Positions 10,279-18,297 of a stretch of DNA of 64,000 nt are shown here, piece after piece (within the stretch, counting starts at the first letter, position 1; every line of letters starts with the position of its first letter). Source of the DNA: Arsukibacterium perlucidum DSM 18276 (GTDB taxonomy: Bacteria > Pseudomonadota > Gammaproteobacteria > Enterobacterales > Alteromonadaceae); contig NZ_KB907706.1 in NCBI RefSeq assembly GCF_000382165.1, positions 94,645-158,644 on the forward strand, in the 5' to 3' direction. The position numbers and the translations under genes are program-made. The notes beneath the pieces were generated by a model. It had not been told where the DNA came from, did no database searches, and saw nothing but the letters and a program-made list of their open reading frames with translations.

Positions 10279-11648
10279 ACTTTACCTCCGCCGCTATTAT
10301 TGTTGCACGTCTCTGACTCATTAAGCACTGCCATGCGCAGCCGCACCGCATTGGCGTGGGCCTCTAAACTTTCAGCTTCAGCCAGGGTAACGATCGCCGG
10401 GCCAATATTACGCATACCCGTGGCTGACAGTTTTTGCACGGTAAAGCGACGGTAAAAGTCAGTCAGTGACAAACTTGATACTGTTTTGCTGTAGCCATAA
10501 GTTGGCAGAACATGGTTGGTGCCACTGGCATAGTCACCCGCTGACTCGGGTGTCCACTGGCCAACAAAAATACTTGCTGCGCTGGTAAACTGCTCAATCA
10601 GCTCATCATCAATTGCGGTTTGCACAATTAAATGTTCTGGCGCATAAGCATTGGTAACCGCGACTGCTTCGGCTAAATCTGCTGTTAAAATATAACGACT
10701 GTGGCTAAGTGCTGCTTGAGCAATATCCTTACGGGGCAAGCTGGCCAGTTGTTTAGTTACTTCAACTTGTACTTTGCTAATCAGCTCAGCACTGTCGCTA
10801 ACTAACAGGACCTGAGAATCCGGGCCGTGCTCGGCTTGCGATAATAAATCGGCAGCAACAAAGGCAGGGTTGGCACTGTTATCGGCCAGCACCAGCACTT
10901 CAGACGGGCCGGCCGGCATGTCAATCATCGCGCCTTTAGCATCCTGACTTACCTGCTGCTTGGCTGCGGTAACATAACGATTGCCCGGGCCAAATATTTT
11001 ATCCACTTTAGCAATACTTTCAGTACCATAAGCCAGGGCGGCAATGGCCTGGGCGCCACCAATGGTGTAAATTTCGGAAATACCACAAAGCTCCGCCGCA
11101 TACAGAATTTCCGCTGCGATATCGTCAGCTGCCGGTTTACCCGGTGGGGTTACTAATACCGGCCGCGGACATCCCGCCAGTTGGGCCGGTACGCCCAGCA
11201 TCAGCACGGTAGAGGGTAAGGGTGCACTGCCACCGGGAATATATAAGCCTACTGCACTGATAGCCCGGCTTTTCAGCTGACAGAATACGCCGCTGCTGGT
11301 TTCGACATCAATATCGCGGGGTAACTGCGCCGCGTGGAATTTACGAATATTGTCATAGGCCAGCTCAATAGCGGCTTTACGCTCAGGTAGTAAGGTTGCC
11401 AGCACACTGCGTTTTTTATTGTCGCTCAGGCGCAGTGGGTTATCGGTTAAACCATCAAACTGTTGGCTATAGCTGCGAAGTGCGGCGTCGCCCTGTTGTT
11501 TGACGGTAGTGATAATGCTACGAACTTGTTCGCTTAAGCCTGCTGAGTCGGCCAGCTCCGGCCTGGCCAGCGCTATTTGTCGTTGCTCTGCCGATAATTG
11601 CGGCCAGTTAAACAGGGTAGCCGAAGCAGTAGCCATAGTTGAAGCCAT
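10275..11648 (-). CDS. hisD: Histidinol dehydrogenase
   Basis: 457 residues, slightly longer than the ~434 of E. coli because of extended N- and C-termini. Motifs include GLYIPGGSAPLPSTVLM, IDMPAGPSEVLVLAD, the zinc-ligand region LLSQAEHGPDSQV and APEHLIVQT, ending in the GTNHVLPTYG turn. It oxidises histidinol to histidine with two NAD+. The ATG at 11648 has GGAG seven bases upstream and lies 2 bases after hisG. Confidence 0.97.
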   Translation of the reverse strand: MASTMATASATLFNWPQLSAEQRQIALARPELADSAGLSEQVRSIITTVKQQGDAALRSYSQQFDGLTDNPLRLSDNKKRSVLATLLPERKAAIELAYDNIRKFHAAQLPRDIDVETSSGVFCQLKSRAISAVGLYIPGGSAPLPSTVLMLGVPAQLAGCPRPVLVTPPGKPAADDIAAEILYAAELCGISEIYTIGGAQAIAALAYGTESIAKVDKIFGPGNRYVTAAKQQVSQDAKGAMIDMPAGPSEVLVLADNSANPAFVAADLLSQAEHGPDSQVLLVSDSAELISKVQVEVTKQLASLPRKDIAQAALSHSRYILTADLAEAVAVTNAYAPEHLIVQTAIDDELIEQFTSAASIFVGQWTPESAGDYASGTNHVLPTYGYSKTVSSLSLTDFYRRFTVQKLSATGMRNIGPAIVTLAEAESLEAHANAVRLRMAVLNESETCNNNSGGGKV

Positions 11649-11650
11649 AG

Positions 11651-12559
11651 TTACTCCATCATTTTTTCAATTGGCAGCACTAAGATAGAGCTGGCGCCCA
11701 GCGCCTTTAATTGCTCCATGGTTTCCCAGAATAAAGTTTCACTGCTAACCACATGAATAGCAACCATAGTGTCGTTACCTGCCAGCGGCAGCATGGTCGG
11801 GTTTTCCGCACCGGGCAGCAGGGCAATCACTTCATCCAGGCGGGCGCGTGGCGCATGCAGCATAATATATTTGCTTTCATTGGCCTGCATTACCCCGTTG
11901 ATCCGCGGCATCAGTTTATTAATCAGTTTAAGCTGCTTGCTGTCTGTTAAGTCTTTGCGCTGAATCAGCACTGCCTTACTGCGGTAAATTACATCGACTT
12001 CTTTTAAGCCGTTGGCTTCGAGCGTGGCACCGGTTGATACTAAATCACATATCGCATCGGCTAAACCGGCGCGTGGCGCTACTTCAACCGAACCCTTTAA
12101 GGTAACTACCCGGGCATTAACGCCTTGCTGCTTTAAATAACGCCCCAGCAGCCTTGGGTAGGTGGTGGCAATGGTTTTGCCGTCAAGCGAAACTGGCCCC
12201 TGGTACTCATCTTCCTGTGGCACGGCAATAGATAAGCGACAACCACCAAAATCAAGCCGTTTTAACACGGTATAATCGAAACTGTCATTATCCAGCTGGC
12301 GCTGCAGCGATTCTTCTTCCAGTACGTTCTCGCCAACAATGCCTAAGTCACAGACACCATCCATCACCAGGCCGGGAATATCATCGTCGCGTACCCGCAG
12401 GATATCGATGTCCATATTCTCGACATGGGCTATCAACCGTTGCTCACGCAAATTAATCTTTAAACCACAGCTGGTAAAAAGGGCCTGAGAATCAACCGAT
12501 AAACGACCAGATTTTTGCATAGCGATACGTAAGCGTTTACTTTCTGTTGCCGGACTCAT
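11651..12559 (-). CDS. hisG: ATP phosphoribosyltransferase (long form)
   Basis: The committed, histidine-inhibited first step of the pathway. [13 protein letters not shown] at the start, [25 protein letters not shown] for PRPP binding and the C-terminal regulatory domain ending [11 protein letters not shown] identify the long, hexameric form. Two in-frame ATGs compete: 12571 has no ribosome site, while 12559 has GGAG eight bases upstream (inside the codons of the longer version), so I start at 12559, giving 302 residues. The attenuator hairpin ends about 40 bases upstream. Confidence 0.96.
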   Translation of the reverse strand: MSPATESKRLRIAMQKSGRLSVDSQALFTSCGLKINLREQRLIAHVENMDIDILRVRDDDIPGLVMDGVCDLGIVGENVLEEESLQRQLDNDSFDYTVLKRLDFGGCRLSIAVPQEDEYQGPVSLDGKTIATTYPRLLGRYLKQQGVNARVVTLKGSVEVAPRAGLADAICDLVSTGATLEANGLKEVDVIYRSKAVLIQRKDLTDSKQLKLINKLMPRINGVMQANESKYIMLHAPRARLDEVIALLPGAENPTMLPLAGNDTMVAIHVVSSETLFWETMEQLKALGASSILVLPIEKMME

Positions 12560-12601
12560 AATGGTCTCCATGACGATAACTAAAAAATGGTTAATACAAT
12601 A

Positions 12602-12637
12602 AACAAAAACCCCGGGCCTGAGCTCGGGGTTTTTGTT
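12602..12637 (-). terminator. his operon attenuator terminator
   Basis: A 13-bp stem (12602-12614 with 12625-12637) has a G+C core CCCCG/CGGGG and, on the minus strand, is followed by a T-rich tail running into the leader of hisG. It lies between the leader-peptide frame (12686-12727) and hisG, the classical attenuator position. A smaller hairpin at about 12666-12685, just after the leader stop, could be part of the alternative folding. Confidence 0.85.
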
Positions 12638-12685
12638 ACGTTACCACCGGAGCGCCAGACTTCAGCCCTCCGAAAAATCGGACGG

Positions 12686-12727
12686 CTAGTACCTATGACG
12701 ATGGTGCAGGGCAATAACGTTCAGCAT
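12686..12727 (-). CDS. hisL: his operon leader peptide
   Basis: A 13-codon minus-strand frame starting at ATG 12727 reads MLNVIALHHRHRY and stops at TAG 12688-12686. Three of five consecutive codons (HHRH) are histidine, as expected for ribosome stalling when charged tRNA-His is scarce. Its ribosome site is weak (AAGAA). It sits 49 bases before the terminator hairpin of the attenuator. The frame is too short to prove on coding statistics; position and His codons make the case. Confidence 0.8.
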   Translation of the reverse strand: MLNVIALHHRHRY

Positions 12728-12751
12728 TTATGTGTTCTTGCGTATTAAGAT

Positions 12752-12779
12752 GTTATACAAGTTACCTGTGCGGCGGCAA
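12752..12779 (-). promoter_or_regulatory. Candidate his operon promoter
   Basis: On the minus strand TTGCCG (12779-12774) and TATAAC (12757-12752) are 16 bases apart and lie about 25 bases before the leader-peptide ATG. The -35 is imperfect; chosen by position and -10 quality. Confidence 0.4.
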
Positions 12780-13031
12780 AAGTGCAAGCGTGTTCTGGTA
12801 AATATACATTTAACGATTTATTTTTAAGTGATTGATTATTCTTCACATTTGGTTATTTTGTGCAATGCTGCCTGAATTTAGTACTGCGAAGGCAAGCCTG
12901 AATATGAATTTTGCGGTTGAAATATGGTCAACTTGTATAGTCAATGAGCGGATTTATTAAAGGTATTTTTAGCCAGGCCGATATGTAGAGTAGCGTTGTA
13001 GTCAGGGGATAATTTAGGTCAGGGGATAGTT

Positions 13032-13283
13032 ATGGATGCATTTTTGCCGTTTATACAACGGGTGCCTGGCACGCCGGTAGAGCCTGATCCGAAACAGGTT
13101 GTGCCGGTATTTAAAGACGCCAGGTTAAGTCCGCTTAAACAAAACGAACATAAATTTCTTATTTTACGCAGGCCAGGCGTCAACAGAGGCCGGCGCAAAG
13201 ATGACTATCCTGAACCGCCGTACACTACGCCGGAAGAAGAGCAGCATGTCGACAAAGACGGTCATCTTGATATTTTTGTCTGA
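13032..13283 (+). CDS. Small proline-rich hypothetical protein
   Basis: 83 residues, starting at an ATG with a good AGGGGA ribosome site. No signal peptide or membrane segment; the sequence is rich in proline and charged residues (EPPYTTPEEEQH, RRPGVNRGRRKDD) and looks extended or disordered. It is the only plus-strand gene between the divergent his operon and yoaA. I do not recognise the family. The strong ribosome site argues that it is translated. Confidence 0.65.
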   Translation: MDAFLPFIQRVPGTPVEPDPKQVVPVFKDARLSPLKQNEHKFLILRRPGVNRGRRKDDYPEPPYTTPEEEQHVDKDGHLDIFV

Positions 13284-13375
13284 ATTTTTCTGCTGATAAA
13301 GGCATAATAGCGCTCTTTAATTTATAACAGGCGCAGCAGTGGATAGCTTTACCCCCGGCGTTGGCCAACAACTGC

Positions 13376-15313
13376 ATGACTAATCCTTTAGCTAAACAGG
13401 TACTGGCTGCTTTTGCTGCCAAAGGTAAGCTTGCCAGTAATATCAGCGGCTTTAACCCGCGCGTTGCCCAGTTACAAATGGCCGAAGCGGTCGCCACGGC
13501 CATTACCGATAATGCAGCACTGGTGGTAGAGGCCGGTACCGGCACCGGTAAAACCTATGCCTATCTGGTGCCGGCGCTACTGGCGGGTAAAAAAGTTATT
13601 CTGTCGACCGGTACCAAAAATCTGCAGGAACAACTCTTCTTACGTGATTTACCCAAGGTGCAGCAGGCGCTGGCCAGCCCTATTCATACTGCTTTGTTAA
13701 AAGGCCGTGCCAATTACTTATGTTTATTTCGTTTAGAGCAACATTATAATCATGTGCCGGTGCAGGATGAGCAGCTTATTCAGGATCTAAGCCTGATCAA
13801 AAAATGGTCAGCTGAAACCCAGTCAGGTGATATTGGCGAGCTGAGTTATATTGCCGAAGATTCTAAAGCATTGCCTTATGTCACCAGCACCACTGACAAC
13901 TGCCTTGGCAAAGATTGCCCGGTGTATGAAGATTGTCACTTACTTAAAGCCCGTAAAAATGCCCAGGCGGCCGATTTAGTAGTGGTGAACCATCATTTGT
14001 TTTTCGCGGATTTAGCGTTAAAAGATACCGGCTTTGGTGAACTGCTGCCGCAGATGGATGTGATTATTTTTGACGAAGCACACCAGCTGCCTGATATTGC
14101 CAGCGACTATTTTGGTGAACAGGTATCCAGCAGATTGCTGCTCGATTTATGCCGCGATTTAGAGCTGGCCTGCAAATCTGAGCTGCGCGACCACCCGCAA
14201 CTGGTAAAAGTAGCCGAGAAGCTGGCCAGCTTAGTTCGTGACTGGCGCTTACAGTTTGCTGCTGAGCCCAGTCGTGGTAACTGGCGTGACTTAGCGCAGC
14301 AAACGCCAATGCAAACTGCGCTTACCCGGGTAAACGATGCTATCGATTTGTTATATCAGGTATTAAAAAGCAGCCTGGGCCGCAGTGATACCGTCGACAG
14401 TGTGTTTGAACGTCTCGCTCAGCTGAAAAACCGCTTGTTGAAAATGCAGGACTTAAACCAAACCGGGGTCAGTTTATGGTACGAAACCAGCCGGCTGCAT
14501 GTCAGTTTGCACTTAACCCCGTTAAGTATTAGCGAACGCTTTAAAGCCATAGTGGCCGCTGAGCAGCGCAGCTGGATTTTCACTTCTGCCACCTTGTCGG
14601 TAAATGAGGGTTTTAGTCATTACACTTCGCAAATGGGGCTGGACAATGCGCAAACCCTGCTACTGGAAAGCCCGTTCGATTATGCCAGCCAGGCGTTGTT
14701 ATGCCTGCCACGTTATTTACCCGAGCCGCATCAGCAGCAAATGGGCCCGGCTCTGCTGGAACTGGCAGTAAAGCTGATCAAAGCCAATAATGGTCGTTGT
14801 TTCTTTTTATTTACCAGTCACCGCATGCTGCAATGGATGGCCAACGCACTACCTGATCAGATCAGCCAGCCAGTGCTGGTGCAGGGCAGTACTGGTAAGC
14901 GCCTGTTGCTGGAACAATTTGTAACCCTGGAAAATGCGGTGCTGCTAGGCACTGGCAGTTTCTGGGAAGGGGTAGATGTGCGCGGTGATACCCTAAGCTG
15001 CGTCATTATTGATAAACTACCCTTTGCGTCGCCGGATGACCCGTTATTGCAAGCCCGCAGCGAAGATTGCCAGCGCCGTGGTCTCGACCCGTTTAGCACA
15101 GTGCAATTGCCGCAAGCGGTTATAACCTTAAAACAAGGTGTCGGCCGGCTGATTCGCGACGTAACCGACCGCGGGGTGCTGGTTATTTGTGATAACCGTC
15201 TGGTTACCCGGCCCTACGGCAGTGTCTTTTTAAAGAGTTTGCCACCAATGCGCCGCACCCGTTCACTGGACGATGCGGTAGTGTTTTTACAACAAACCAC
15301 ACAGGAAAATTAA
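13376..15313 (+). CDS. yoaA: DinG-family ATP-dependent helicase YoaA
   Basis: 645 residues from ATG 13376 (an upstream TTG at 13361 is an alternative; neither has a clear ribosome site). It is an XPD/DinG-type superfamily 2 helicase: Walker A EAGTGTGKTYAYL near residue 50, four iron-sulfur cysteines including NCLGKDCPVYEDC, DEAH box IFDEAHQLPDIA, and motifs V-VI SFWEGVDVRGD and QGVGRLIRD. In E. coli YoaA works with HolC in repair of stalled replication forks. The neighbour tsaB is the same as in E. coli and starts one base after the stop. Confidence 0.95.
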   Translation: MTNPLAKQVLAAFAAKGKLASNISGFNPRVAQLQMAEAVATAITDNAALVVEAGTGTGKTYAYLVPALLAGKKVILSTGTKNLQEQLFLRDLPKVQQALASPIHTALLKGRANYLCLFRLEQHYNHVPVQDEQLIQDLSLIKKWSAETQSGDIGELSYIAEDSKALPYVTSTTDNCLGKDCPVYEDCHLLKARKNAQAADLVVVNHHLFFADLALKDTGFGELLPQMDVIIFDEAHQLPDIASDYFGEQVSSRLLLDLCRDLELACKSELRDHPQLVKVAEKLASLVRDWRLQFAAEPSRGNWRDLAQQTPMQTALTRVNDAIDLLYQVLKSSLGRSDTVDSVFERLAQLKNRLLKMQDLNQTGVSLWYETSRLHVSLHLTPLSISERFKAIVAAEQRSWIFTSATLSVNEGFSHYTSQMGLDNAQTLLLESPFDYASQALLCLPRYLPEPHQQQMGPALLELAVKLIKANNGRCFFLFTSHRMLQWMANALPDQISQPVLVQGSTGKRLLLEQFVTLENAVLLGTGSFWEGVDVRGDTLSCVIIDKLPFASPDDPLLQARSEDCQRRGLDPFSTVQLPQAVITLKQGVGRLIRDVTDRGVLVICDNRLVTRPYGSVFLKSLPPMRRTRSLDDAVVFLQQTTQEN

Positions 15314-15314
15314 G

Positions 15315-16001
15315 GTGAAGTTACTGGCATTAGATACCTCAACTGAAGCGTGTTCAGTCGCCTTGTTGCATCAGGGTAACATTATTGCCCTGGATGAAGT
15401 ATGTCCGCAGCAACATAGCAAACGAGTGCTGCCGATGATTGATGGCTTGCTGGCCGGGGCAGGCCTTAGCTTGAACATGTTGGATGGTATTGTATTTGGC
15501 CGCGGCCCCGGCAGCTTTACCGGGGTGCGGATTGGCGTATCGGTAGCGCAGGGCCTGGCGTTTGGCGCCGACTTACCGGTTTTTGGGGTCTCGACCCTGG
15601 CTGCCATGGCTCAGGCAGCGGTGCGTTTGCATCAGGCTACCCAAATCGTCGCCGCCATTGATGCCCGGATGGCAGAAGTGTATCTGGCAAGTTTTAGCAG
15701 CGACAGCAATGGCGTGTTGCAACAATTAACTGCCGAACAGGCGATTAAACCGCAGCTGCTGGCACCACTTGGTTTAAGTGGTAAGGTAATGGCGGTAGGC
15801 ACTGGCTGGCAAACCTATGCTTCCGAGCTGCTGCGGGCACAGCCAGCTCATATCGCCAGTGATATTCTGTATCCTTCAGCCCAGGATATGCTGAGCCTGG
15901 CGCTGCCAGCCTTCAGCAATGGACTTTTTGTCAGCGCTTCACAGGCTGAACCGGTATATGTGCGCGACGACGTCAGCTGGAAAAAGCTGCCTGGCAGATA
16001 A
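15315..16001 (+). CDS. tsaB: tRNA threonylcarbamoyladenosine biosynthesis protein TsaB
   Basis: 228 residues from a GTG start one base past the yoaA stop. ASKHA-fold, with LALDTSTEACSVAL at the N-terminus and IVFGRGPGSFTGVRIGVSVAQGLAFG in the core. It lacks a catalytic centre of its own and scaffolds TsaD and TsaE for t6A37 modification of ANN-decoding tRNAs. Gene order with yoaA is conserved in gammaproteobacteria. Confidence 0.95.
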   Translation: MKLLALDTSTEACSVALLHQGNIIALDEVCPQQHSKRVLPMIDGLLAGAGLSLNMLDGIVFGRGPGSFTGVRIGVSVAQGLAFGADLPVFGVSTLAAMAQAAVRLHQATQIVAAIDARMAEVYLASFSSDSNGVLQQLTAEQAIKPQLLAPLGLSGKVMAVGTGWQTYASELLRAQPAHIASDILYPSAQDMLSLALPAFSNGLFVSASQAEPVYVRDDVSWKKLPGR

Positions 16002-16006
16002 AACAC

Positions 16007-16047
16007 TTGGTTAAACTGGCAAACTGGTTATAATTAAACCAGTTTGC
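16007..16047 (+). promoter_or_regulatory. Promoter candidate with dyad centred on its -10
   Basis: A perfect 11-bp inverted repeat (16019-16029 and 16037-16047) has a consensus TATAAT at 16029-16034 forming most of its 7-base loop. A weak -35 TTGGTT at 16007-16012 gives a 16-base spacer. The dyad could be an operator for the gene at 16064 or a weak terminator of tsaB without a T-run. Confidence 0.45.
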
Positions 16048-16063
16048 TTACTATGAAGATGTT

Positions 16064-16372
16064 ATGAGCCTGACTGTTAATCAAAGCCTGAATGCCCCCG
16101 CTAATGTTGCCAGCGTATTTGCCGGTACAGAACAGCGTCGTGCGCCATTGCTGGCAGACAACCGGTTGTCAGGTGCGGCCAATACCGGATCCGGTATTCG
16201 GGCCAGTCAACAGGTAATTAATCAGTTGGATAACGAACGTAGTAAACAAAGCAACTTTCAGAACAGTAATAGCAGCCGCGGCCAGCAGGCAGTTGCCGCT
16301 TACCAGAGCCAACAGAACGAACAGCGTCGTGCTGAGGTTCAGTCTTTATTAGGCGTTGATCTTTACGCCTGA
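16064..16372 (+). CDS. Hypothetical protein, Gln/Asn/Ser-rich
   Basis: 102 residues, no signal peptide and no membrane segment. The middle (about 45-85) is dominated by Q, N, S and R and should be disordered or weakly coiled; the end ...AEVQSLLGVDLYA is better ordered. I do not recognise the family. It is monocistronic between tsaB and an SDR gene and has its own promoter candidate with a dyad over the -10, so it may be tightly regulated. Confidence 0.7.
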   Translation: MSLTVNQSLNAPANVASVFAGTEQRRAPLLADNRLSGAANTGSGIRASQQVINQLDNERSKQSNFQNSNSSRGQQAVAAYQSQQNEQRRAEVQSLLGVDLYA

Positions 16373-16458
16373 GCCAATCCAGATCTTCTGTCTTCGCGTA
16401 TACTTTTTATAAATAACTGATTACAAGCTGCCTGGCAGTGTTGTGCAAAGGATTTACT

Positions 16459-17199
16459 ATGGCAAAAATTTGTCTGATAACGGGGGCCAGTTCGGGCATG
16501 GGTAAGGCAACAGCCCTGCACTACGCCGCCAATGACTGGCAAGTGTATGCTATTGCCCGCTCAGCCGATAAGCTGGTTGAACTGGCAAAGCATAGTAAAA
16601 ATATAAAGCCGGTAAGCTTAGATGTAACAGACAGTGTCGCGCTGGCCAGTTGGACAGCGGCGTTACCCGCAACTGAAAAATTCGATGTGGTTATTCTCAA
16701 TGCCGGCAACTGTGAATATGTTGAGGCGTCAGACCTTGACCTGGCGGCTTTTGAGCGAACCTTTGCGCTTAATGTGCTGGCTGTGGTTGCTTGTACCCGC
16801 TACCTGATGCCATTCCTTAATAAAGGTAACAAACCCAGCCTGGCTATTGTCAGTTCGATGGCCCATTTTTTCCCGTTTACCCGCTCTGAAGCTTACGGTG
16901 CCAGCAAAGCTGCGGTGAGTTATTTTGCAGACAGTTTACGAGTTGATCTGGCAGATACTGATATTCATGTCTGTTTAATCGAACCAGGCTTTATTGATAC
17001 GCCGCTTACCCGGAAAAACGACTTTGAGATGCCTTTTTTAATGGCTCCCGAGGATGCAGCTAAACGTATTTTCGACGGCATAACGGCAATGAAAAGCCGC
17101 TTGCGCTTCCCGCGCCGGTTAAGTTTTAGTTTAAAAATGCTGGGATTATTGCCGTATAACCTGCGGAATAAGCTGGCTGCAAAGATGAAACAACAATGA
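16459..17199 (+). CDS. Short-chain dehydrogenase/reductase
   Basis: 246 residues from ATG 16459 (AAAGGA upstream; a TTG at 16438 is rejected). Classical SDR: NAD(P)-binding TGASSGMGKA at 8-17, structural NAG, active-site serine in VSSMAH and YGASK with the catalytic tyrosine and lysine, then EPGFIDTPL. Substrate unknown. Its ATGA overlap with a DUF2878 gene, followed by a chalcone-isomerase-like gene, matches part of a larger stress-linked lipid cluster known in Shewanella and Vibrio; here the other members (cfa, DUF1365, DUF3833) are absent from the neighbourhood. Confidence 0.9.
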   Translation: MAKICLITGASSGMGKATALHYAANDWQVYAIARSADKLVELAKHSKNIKPVSLDVTDSVALASWTAALPATEKFDVVILNAGNCEYVEASDLDLAAFERTFALNVLAVVACTRYLMPFLNKGNKPSLAIVSSMAHFFPFTRSEAYGASKAAVSYFADSLRVDLADTDIHVCLIEPGFIDTPLTRKNDFEMPFLMAPEDAAKRIFDGITAMKSRLRFPRRLSFSLKMLGLLPYNLRNKLAAKMKQQ

Positions 17200-17738
17200 G
17201 CAATAGCAACACGGTAACGGTGACAACTGGCTATTTAACTCCTCAAAAGGGTATTCACTGGCGTTCTATTGTCGGTTTTGAACTGGCCTGGCTGACGCTG
17301 GTCTATTTTCAGAGTATGGCGATCGTACCGGTGTTGGCGTACTTGCTATATGGTTTGTATTTGCTGCCGAACCGGGCTCGCCTGGCCGTAATGCTTACCG
17401 CTGTGGCGGGCATTGTTATTGATGCAATTTTGGTTTCGCTGCACATTATTTCCTTTAACGACAGCCTGATAATGCCGGGCTGGTTTGTATTGCTGTGGGC
17501 ACTGTTTGCGCTGGCTGCAGTTGAAACTATGGCCGGCTTCTTAAAGCCCTGGTGGCTTGGTGTGGTGTTAGGTGCTACCGGCGGCCCCCTGTCTTACCTT
17601 GGGGGCGCGGCATTAAGTGGTGGGGTGCTGCAGTTTCCGCTTGGAGCAGTGTCCTTTGTGGTTTTGGTGCTGGTTTGGGGGCTGTTAGGTCTGATACTGG
17701 GTTACAGCAGGAGGTTTTATGCACAAACTGATCGTTAA
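17196..17738 (+). CDS. DUF2878 family membrane protein
   Basis: 180 residues with about five hydrophobic helices (starts near residues 25, 50, 65, 90, 120 and 145). PGWFVLLWALFALA, LKPWW and GATGGPLSYLGGAALSG match what I know of DUF2878. Function unknown. Start overlaps the SDR stop by 4 bases and its end overlaps the next gene by 20, indicating a tightly coupled three-gene operon. Confidence 0.8.
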   Translation: MSNSNTVTVTTGYLTPQKGIHWRSIVGFELAWLTLVYFQSMAIVPVLAYLLYGLYLLPNRARLAVMLTAVAGIVIDAILVSLHIISFNDSLIMPGWFVLLWALFALAAVETMAGFLKPWWLGVVLGATGGPLSYLGGAALSGGVLQFPLGAVSFVVLVLVWGLLGLILGYSRRFYAQTDR

Positions 17739-18219
17739 CATTGTCGCACTGGGGTTTGCTGGTATGGTAGCTGCGACACCTAGCCTGACCACGGTAGGTG
17801 AGGGCAGCTACCGTTATTTATTCTGGCAACTTTACGACGCCAGGCTGGCCAGTACTGATGGTACTTTTAGTACTTATCAGCAAAGCAGCCCACTGTTACT
17901 GGAACTCACTTACAAACGGGATATCAGTAAAGACCAGTTTATTGATGCTACCGTAGAGCAATGGCAGAAACTTGGCAGAAGTAGCGAGCAACAGCAAACT
18001 GAGTGGGCAGAGCGCCTTGCCGAACTATGGCGGGATGTCAAAGAAGGTGATCGCTTAGCAGCGCTGCTGACTGAGCAGGGCCAGGTACAGTTTTATTTTA
18101 ATGACGCCGATATAGGTTTGGTTAAAGATAAAGACTTTGCTCCGGCTTTTTTTGATATCTGGCTGCACCCTGATACCACAGCTCCGAAATTACGTCGCCA
18201 GTTAATAGCGGCAGAGTAG
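17719..18219 (+). CDS. Chalcone-isomerase-like periplasmic protein
   Basis: 166 residues with a signal peptide (1-19, cleavage near MVAATP). The body, VGEGSYRYLFWQLYDARLAS and LELTYKRDISKDQFIDATVEQW, matches the bacterial CHI-like family, which has the plant chalcone-isomerase fold but is not expected to act on flavonoids. It is last in the SDR-DUF2878 operon and ends before a hairpin. Role likely envelope-related; unproven. Confidence 0.8.
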   Translation: MHKLIVNIVALGFAGMVAATPSLTTVGEGSYRYLFWQLYDARLASTDGTFSTYQQSSPLLLELTYKRDISKDQFIDATVEQWQKLGRSSEQQQTEWAERLAELWRDVKEGDRLAALLTEQGQVQFYFNDADIGLVKDKDFAPAFFDIWLHPDTTAPKLRRQLIAAE

Positions 18220-18238
18220 GGGTAGGGTGAAAAGTCGG

Positions 18239-18272
18239 ATCAATGTGCTCGGTGCTAACAGAGCACATTGAT
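18239..18272. terminator. Terminator between convergent CHI-like and phosphatase genes
   Basis: A perfect 12-bp stem (18239-18250 and 18261-18272) with a 10-base loop, followed by TTGTTACTT on the plus strand. It lies between two converging stops. Confidence 0.7.
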
Positions 18273-18297
18273 TGTTACTTGTGAGTTTTGAGTAAAT

